From the NCBI GenBank assembly GCA_003194525.1, contig NBIV01001206.1, positions 1 to 24,014 on the forward strand: 24,014 nt of DNA. Direction: 5' to 3'. The stretch is from Gracilariopsis chorda. Lineage: Eukaryota > Rhodophyta > Florideophyceae > Gracilariales > Gracilariaceae. A program made the position numbers and the translations under genes. Of this stretch, positions 18,944-24,014 are shown piece by piece. Under the pieces are notes generated by a model, which saw only the letters and a list, made by a program, of their open reading frames with translations, had not been told where the DNA came from and did not search any database. How positions within the stretch are numbered: position 1 is the stretch's first letter; each line of letters starts with the position of its first letter.

Positions 18944-20806
18944 ACCGTTCTCGGCTGAGGAAGCCCGGTTCCTTTGATCCGAAGGAGTTGAAGTACAACC
19001 CACCCGTAGGAATTCCCGATTCCGAAGTACCATATGACGTCAAAAAGGTACTCTCGGTTGGGGGTGGGTTCATGCTCAGAACTCCACTGAAGGTATGTCT
19101 GCAAGACACAGTGGATCAACTTTTCAAGGAACTCGGAACTGGGCAAGGGAGAGTCGACATTCCGTCCAACATACGAGTCAAAGGAAAGCTTGAGAGAGAG
19201 ATTACTCGTATGGGGATTGATCGACCTCCATCCTTGCATCTTACATTGATGCGAGGAATCCGGTACATTAAGAAGATGGACTGGGTCATCAAAGAAGCCG
19301 ACAAGAACCTTGGTCTCACGCTTATGAGCCGAGAGTTCTACGACGGTCTTGTGCAGAAGGAGATCCACGAGGGTGCATTCTCCGAAGTCAGTGCCTTCCC
19401 CTTGGAAGCCTGCTCGGTAACCTCCTGGTGGTTCTCGAAGTATGTCAAAAAAGGACGCAATTTCAATGACGAGATCCTCCACTATGCACAAGGAGCCAAA
19501 GACCCAGCACCCTTCTATGTACTGCCAAAGATCCACAAGCCCACGGTCAAGTCTAGACCTATCACCGCATCGCATTCATATATCACTGCGGATTTGTCTA
19601 GAAAATTGAGTACCATCCTCAACGAACTGGTACTCAAGATACCGGCTATTTCCGTTAATAGCTGGCAGACCGTGCGGCAATTGGAACAAATACGCCTCCC
19701 TACTGATTGCGTTTTCTTAACGTATGACGTGGAGAGGTGTTACCCCAGTATCGACATCAAGGACGCCATACGACTGTTAACCAAGGAGCAACCTAAGATC
19801 TTCATGGCTGACAATGGCTTCTGGTGTCGAGTACTACAGTTCATCATGTACAACAACTACGTGACTGATGGACATGGGGTACATAGACAGTTGGTTGGCA
19901 CAGCAACAGGAACAGCCGTAGCTCCTGCCTTTGCCAATCTGTACCTGTTCTATAAGTTCCGAAGGATCTTCAAGGACTTTGTCAGCAGTGTCATCATCAA
20001 CCGTCGCTACATTGATGATGGTCTCGTGATACTGCGGAACAGAGAGGCTGCCGACCTGCTCATGCAACGACTGAACACATGTTCGAACCTACGCATGACA
20101 TGGGATATCAGTGAAAAGAAGGCAGTCTATCTGGACCTGGAGATATACAAAGGGCGGAGATTCTTCTTCCACAATCTCTTGGACGTTAAGGTGTACACTA
20201 AGCCTATCTCCAAGTTCCTGTACCTCCATGGCAAGTCCAACCATCCCACGCACACGTTCACCGGTGTAGTTAAGGGCGAACTGATTCGCTATTTACGGAA
20301 CACCACCGATGAACGCACGTGGAAGGCCAAGGTGGCTCACTTGTTCAGAATGTTGGCGCATCGAGGATACACTGGAAAGTATCTACGCGCTGCGCTGGAT
20401 TATGTAAGCTACCGTGACAGGGCAAAGTATCTCGAACGCGCGGAACGGGAGCCTCCTGACCTAGGATCCCTCGTGAAGTGCAGATTCCATCCACAGATGA
20501 AGAAGTATTGGCGCCAGTTCCAAGCCTGGATTGAGTTTCAGCTGCCACGTCATGGAATTCGAGAGAAGTGGCCACGTACGCTCTTGTTCAAGAAGGGCGA
20601 CAGTGTCAGCCGCCATGTCATCAGTGCGGTACCCTGTTTAAAGTCTGCAGACTTTAAACAGCGTGCGCATGGCCGTGCAGGAATGCGGAACGTCTACAGG
20701 GCCAACACTCGGGCCCGCCGAAACCGTCAGATTCAATTATACACGTCGTATTGGCACGATTTTTGGAAAAATCAAAAAACGGGCCACCCAGATTCAACGG
20801 TCATGA
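18902..20806 (+). CDS. Penelope-like reverse transcriptase ORF2, no endonuclease (copy 6, reference)
   Basis: RNA-directed DNA polymerase that would copy the element RNA in the nucleus. Counting from the TTG-encoded Leu at 18988: VLSVGGGFML at 21-30; ADKNLGLTLM at 104-113, matching the PLE N-terminal DKG-type motif; FYVLPKIHKP at 176-185 (finger); catalytic Asp247 in TYDVERCYPSI; GTATGTAVAPAFANL at 304-318; YIDD at 341-344 with the other two catalytic Asp; thumb with YTKPISKFLYLH at 403-414; then the PLE linker (PRTLLFKKGDSVSRHVI). The protein ends about 65 residues later in a basic tail with no GIY-YIG, zinc finger or other nuclease motif. From the shift site it is about 634 residues, and fused to ORF1 about 921. 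One A is missing at ~18938 and one extra near 20775, so as written it runs to 20817. Consensus stop is TGA 20804-20806. Confidence 0.93.
20634..20661 (+). repeat. 28-bp perfect palindrome in the RT gene (copy 6)
   Basis: Same inverted repeat as at 17376-17403, unchanged. Confidence 0.95.
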
Positions 20807-21306
20807 CAGTTTCGTAACGGACAAGTTGTCACAGCCTACACGCCTTTTTGTAACGGTATTGTTGCCGATAACGTGGTGGTTACGTGACAAACGGTCATGA
20901 TGTTTACAGATAGACGTAACGGATCCTCCTGGATCCCCCTCCGTAGAAACCTGCGTAGAAACTGCTGGATGCAGCGTAGAAAAGGATAGAGCAGTGCTAG
21001 GGTATCTGGAGGATATATAAGGAGTGCCAGACTCCCCTCTGGCCATCTCCTTCCCTCCTCACCCCAACAACCAAGGCACTGAGGAGTCGTAAAGACGAAA
21101 GCGCTCTGCCAACCTTTCCCTCTTTCCCTTCTTCCCCCCCCTTCCCTGCTGCTCCCCCTCATTTTCCGAGGACTCTAAGTCCTTAAGCCGTCTCTCTCTC
21201 CCCCTTATGCTCCCTGCGCGACGCCGCACACCCTCAACCCCCTAAAAAGGAAAAAACCCCTAATCGCCGTGGGTAGTTGCCGTCGCCGATCAAGGTCTCT
21301 TTCACC
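20807..21306 (+). promoter_or_regulatory. 3' region, TATA promoter and leader before ORF1 copy 7
   Basis: Equivalent of 17548-18044. TATATAA at 21014-21020, hammerhead at 21075-21110, upstream ORF at 21207-21245. One G is lost near 21271 and one gained near 21295. Confidence 0.75.
21075..21110 (+). ncRNA. Hammerhead ribozyme, copy 7
   Basis: Identical to the consensus core. Predicted cut is 21106/21107, which is 3259 nt after the previous one. Confidence 0.86.
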
Positions 21307-22211
21307 ATGTCTCGCCGCATCACCCGAAAGATGGCCGAGCATCCAGCCGAAGAGGAAGTCGAAGCAAATCCATTTCAATCTCCAGCCGACGAGGAGAAGG
21401 ATTATACCGACGATGAACTCTATGCTGTGGTGAAGCCTCATTTGGATCGCGTCTGCGCTCCTTATCGCAAGAAGATCCTTGAGGTAGATGAGAAGATCGC
21501 TCGCAGAAGCATCATCCTGGATGAACTTATGAAGCATCAGGACAACGGGACAGTGCCAAAGTCCATTGTCTTGCCCCGAATGCCTCAACTCCCGAGTTCC
21601 CAGGTTGATGAGTTTGACTCTAAGTTCAAGGACATTGCGCATGCATTCGTTTACTGCTACGCTGAGTCTTGTCGTCAAAGCCCGGGCTACCGATCTAAAA
21701 GCCCTCGCTGACGAGAGAAAAGTCCTATTCACTGAAGCCACGGAGAAGCTGGAGGAGTCACTATTCGATGCGTACCACATTGCCAAACAAATGGCAGAGT
21801 CGCAAGTGACCTCCGTTCTCAACCGCTATAAGGAGTTTTCTCGAATCTTCACTTGAGAAAAGCCGGCTTCAGACTGAACTTAAGAGCTCTTTCCGACACT
21901 TCGTGGAAAATGAGAAGAAGAACGCTGACCTCCTGAAGAAAACCGCCGCCGAGCCGACGAAGTGGAGGCTCCTGCAACTGCGGGGGTCGATCGGCTGCGG
22001 GAGGAGATGAAGCAACTTAAGAAGGACATTAGTTCTCTAAGAATTCTCATAAACCCCCCAGAGGCAAGGGACCCCTAAAAAACCCCTAAAGGAAACCCAA
22101 AACCCCTAAAAGCCAACAACAATCTGGGGGGAAGACGAAGTCGAGAGGAAAGCCGAAGCCAAAAAAACGGAAAAGCGAGGCGCCGCCGGACGGGGCGCCA
22201 AGCAAAACTAA
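21307..22211 (+). CDS. ORF1, predicted coiled-coil basic protein (copy 7)
   Basis: Same ORF1, 905 nt. Gains near 21651, 21839, 22080, 22167 and 22174; losses near 21953, 22038 and 22091. The first 115 residues are at consensus. It has seven A at the slippery run (22161-22167). Expected consensus stop is TAA 22209-22211. Confidence 0.8.
22161..22199 (+). promoter_or_regulatory. Candidate frameshift site, copy 7 (seven A)
   Basis: Seven A then C, a 10-nt spacer (one extra A), and GGCGCC at 22179-22184 and 22194-22199. Two added bases make this copy a poor guide to the true run length. Confidence 0.45.
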
Positions 22212-24014
22212 ACCGTTTCTCGGCTGAGGAAGCCCGGTTCCTTTGATCCGAAGGAGTTGAAGTACAACCCACCCGTAGGAATTCCCGATTCCGAAGTACC
22301 ATATGACGTCAAAAAGGTACTCTCGGTTGGGGGTGGGTTCATGCTCAGAACTCCACTGAAGGTATGTCTGCAAGACACAGTGGATCAACTTTTCAAGGAA
22401 CTCGGAACTGGGCAAGGAGAGTCGACATTCCGTCCTACGAGTCAAAGGAAAGCTTGAGAGAGAGATTACTCGTATGGGGATTGATCGACCTCCATCCTTG
22501 CATCTTACATTGATGCGAGGAATCCGGTACATTAAGAAGATGGACTGGGTCATCAAAGAAGCCGACAAGAACCTTGGTCTCACGCTTATGAGCCGAGAGT
22601 TCTACGACGGTCTTGTGCAGAAGGAGATCCACGAGGGTGCATTCTCCGAAGTCAGTGCCTTCCCCCTTGGAAGCCTGCTCGGTAACCTCCTGGTGGTTTC
22701 TCGAAGTATGTCAAAAAGGACGCAAGTTCAATGACGAGATCCTCCACTATGCACAAGGAGCCAAAGACCCAGCACCCTTCTATGTACTGCCAAAGATCCA
22801 CAAGCCCACGGTCAAGTCTAGACCTATCACCGCATCGCATTCATATATCACTGCGGATTTGTCTAGAAAATTGAGTACCATCCTCAACGAACTGGTACTC
22901 AAGATACCGGCTATTTCCGTTAATAGCTGGCAGACCGTGCGGCAATTGGAACAAATACGCCTCCCTACTGATTGCGTTTTCTTAACGTATGACGTGGAGA
23001 GGTGTTACCCCAGTATCGACATCAAGGACGCCATACGACTGTTAACCAAGGAGCAACCTAAGATCTTCATGGCTGACAATGGCTTCTGGTGTCGAGTACT
23101 ACAGTTCATCATGTACAACAACTACGTGACTGATGGACATGGGGTACATAGACAGTTGGTTGGCACAGCAACAGGAACAGCCGTAGCTCCTGCCTTTGCC
23201 AATCTGTACCTGTTCTATAAGTTCCGAAGGATCTTCAAGGACTTTGTCAGCAGTGTCATCATCAACCGTCGCTACATTGATGATGGTCTCGTGATACTGC
23301 GGAACAGAGAGGCTGCCGACCTGCTCATGCAACGACTGAACACATGTTCGAACCTACGCATGACATGGGATATCAGTGAAAAGAAGGCAGTCTATCTGGA
23401 CCTGGAGATATACAAAGGGCGGAGATTCTTCTTCCACAATCTCGTGGACGTTAAGGTGTACACTAAGCCTATCTCCAAGTTCCTGTACCTCCATGGCAAG
23501 TCCAACCATCCCACGCACACGTTCACCGGTGTAGTTAAGGGCGAACTGATTCGCTATTTACGGAACACCACCGATGAACGCACGTGGAAGGCCAAGGTGG
23601 CTCACTTGTTCAGAATGTTGGCGCATCGAGGATACACTGGAAAGTATCTACGCGCTGCGCTGGATTATGTAAGCTACCGTGACAGGGCAAAGTATCTCGA
23701 ACGCGCGGAACGGGAGCCTCCTGACCTAGGATCCCTCGTGAAGTGCAGATTCCATCCACAGATGAAGAAGTATTGGCGCCAGTTCCAAGCCTGGATTGAG
23801 TGTCAGCTGCCACGTCATGGAATTCGAGAGAAGTGGCCACGTACGCTCTTGTTCAAGAAGGGCGACAGTGTCAGCCGCCATGTCATCAGTGCGGTACCCT
23901 GTTTAAAGTCTGCAGACTTTAAACAGCGTGCGCATGGCCGTGCAGGAATGCGGAACGTCTACAGGGCCAACACTCGGGCCCGCCGAAACCGTCAGATTCA
24001 ATTATACACGTCGT
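22168..24014 (+). CDS. Penelope-like reverse transcriptase ORF2, 3' end outside the window (copy 7)
   Basis: Same RT, cut in the last ~35 codons by the window end. Changes: an extra T near 22217, a lost G near 22418, a 4-nt net loss near 22435 (TCCTACGAG; consensus TCCAACATACGAG), an extra T near 22699, and three T-to-G substitutions. The core from the PKIHKP motif (~22795) to the window end is free of indels and contains TYDVER, YIDD, the thumb and the linker. One substitution changes Phe to Cys (EFQL to ECQL) and another changes Leu to Val. Confidence 0.88.
23899..23926 (+). repeat. 28-bp perfect palindrome in the RT gene (copy 7)
   Basis: Same inverted repeat as at 17376-17403, unchanged. 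Confidence 0.95.

Larger units (their letters stand above)
17848..21106 (+). mobile_element. PLE unit, copy 6 (3259 nt), near-intact
   Basis: The second best copy. ORF1 is open through residue 221, then has four missing bases in its last 240 nt. ORF2 reads open from the TTG at 18988 to its end, except for one extra A near 20775 that changes the last nine residues. All cis elements are intact. Confidence 0.95.
1..24014 (+). repeat. Head-to-tail tandem array of a ~3.26-kb PLE unit
   Basis: The whole window is one unit repeated without spacers. ORF1 start codons lie at 1776, 5037, 8290, 11535, 14785, 18045 and 21307, giving periods of 3261, 3253, 3245, 3250, 3260 and 3262. Differences in period come from scattered 1-nt indels. 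All copies have the same orientation, and no unique flank, host gene or telomere tract is present. Tandem copies are known for Penelope-like elements, where the overlapping part is called a pseudo-LTR. Seven or more uninterrupted copies is a long run. A collapsed or expanded assembly cannot be excluded, so the true copy number is unknown. Confidence 0.97.
21107..24014 (+). mobile_element. PLE unit, copy 7, cut by the window end
   Basis: Contains leader, ORF1 (21307-22211) and ORF2 from 22168 to the window end, including the palindrome at 23899-23926. Indels become frequent again here. It is also the only copy with clear substitutions: T to G in the contexts CAAGTTCAAT (~22735), CTCGTGGACG (~23445) and GAGTGTCAGC (~23800). 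Confidence 0.9.

Noticed and set aside
18078..18980. Spliceosomal intron joining ORF1 and ORF2
   Set aside because: No convincing donor, branch and acceptor set in the overlap, and both frames stay coding through it. Frameshift or run-length error is simpler.
19395..19450. Second programmed frameshift within the RT
   Set aside because: No slippery heptamer in the right frame. The frame difference is explained by homopolymer miscalls that vary between copies.
1..24014. LTR retrotransposon, DIRS, non-LTR element, retrovirus or bacterial retron/group II RT
   Set aside because: No protease, RNase H, integrase or tyrosine recombinase. The finger, palm, thumb and linker motifs and the hammerhead fit PLE. 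The TATA box and Kozak-like context are eukaryotic.
1..24014. Telomerase reverse transcriptase
   Set aside because: PLE RTs are related to TERT, but no TERT RNA-binding domain is visible and the tandem units carry their own promoter and ribozyme.
1..24014. CRISPR array, rDNA spacer or satellite
   Set aside because: The repeat is 3.26 kb, coding, and has no short repeat-spacer pattern or rRNA sequence.

Overview
The window is one head-to-tail tandem array of a single ~3.26-kb eukaryotic retroelement. It holds seven successive units (six complete, the last cut by the window end) preceded by the 3' part of another. All units are on the + strand with no unique sequence between them. The reverse transcriptase (RT) is of the Penelope-like (PLE) type. 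It has a DKN-type N-terminal motif, the VLPKIHKP finger motif, catalytic Asp in TYDVERCYPSI, the GTATGTAVAPAFANL segment, the YIDD box, a thumb with YTKP/YLH, and the PLE-type linker ending near PRTLLFKKGDSVSRHVI. No GIY-YIG endonuclease follows, so it resembles the endonuclease-lacking PLE groups. TATA box, Kozak-like start and hammerhead ribozyme all indicate a nuclear eukaryotic genome. The species cannot be read from the window; a fungus or protist is a weak guess.

Layout of one unit, using the copy at 17.8-21.1 kb: hammerhead cleavage point (17847/17848), pyrimidine-rich leader with a 12-residue upstream ORF (17946-17984), ORF1 (start 18045; consensus 300 aa, predicted coiled coil with a very basic tail), a short ORF1/ORF2 overlap carrying a candidate -1 frameshift signal (18896-18932), ORF2 (RT, about 634 aa from the shift site), then a ~0.5-kb region with direct repeats, a TATATAA box and the next hammerhead. 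A 28-bp perfect palindrome sits inside the 3' part of the RT gene in every copy.

Two features were not expected from the ORFs alone. First, each unit has a complete hammerhead core just downstream of the TATA box, so a transcript running through the array should cut itself into unit-length RNAs of ~3.26 kb. Second, ORF2 has no ATG near its start, lies in the -1 frame of ORF1, and the overlap holds A AAA AAC, a 9-nt spacer and a GC-rich stem-loop. Because homopolymer calls in this assembly are unreliable, a single fused ORF (seven A instead of six) is a serious alternative.

The copies differ almost only by 1-nt indels, mostly in homopolymers, with very few substitutions. Indels are dense at 0-12 kb, rare at 12.4-21 kb and more common again after 21.2 kb. 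This looks like unpolished long-read error rather than genetic decay, so I annotate the broken copies as coding regions with apparent frameshifts. The copies at 14.6-17.8 and 17.8-21.1 kb are the best reference.
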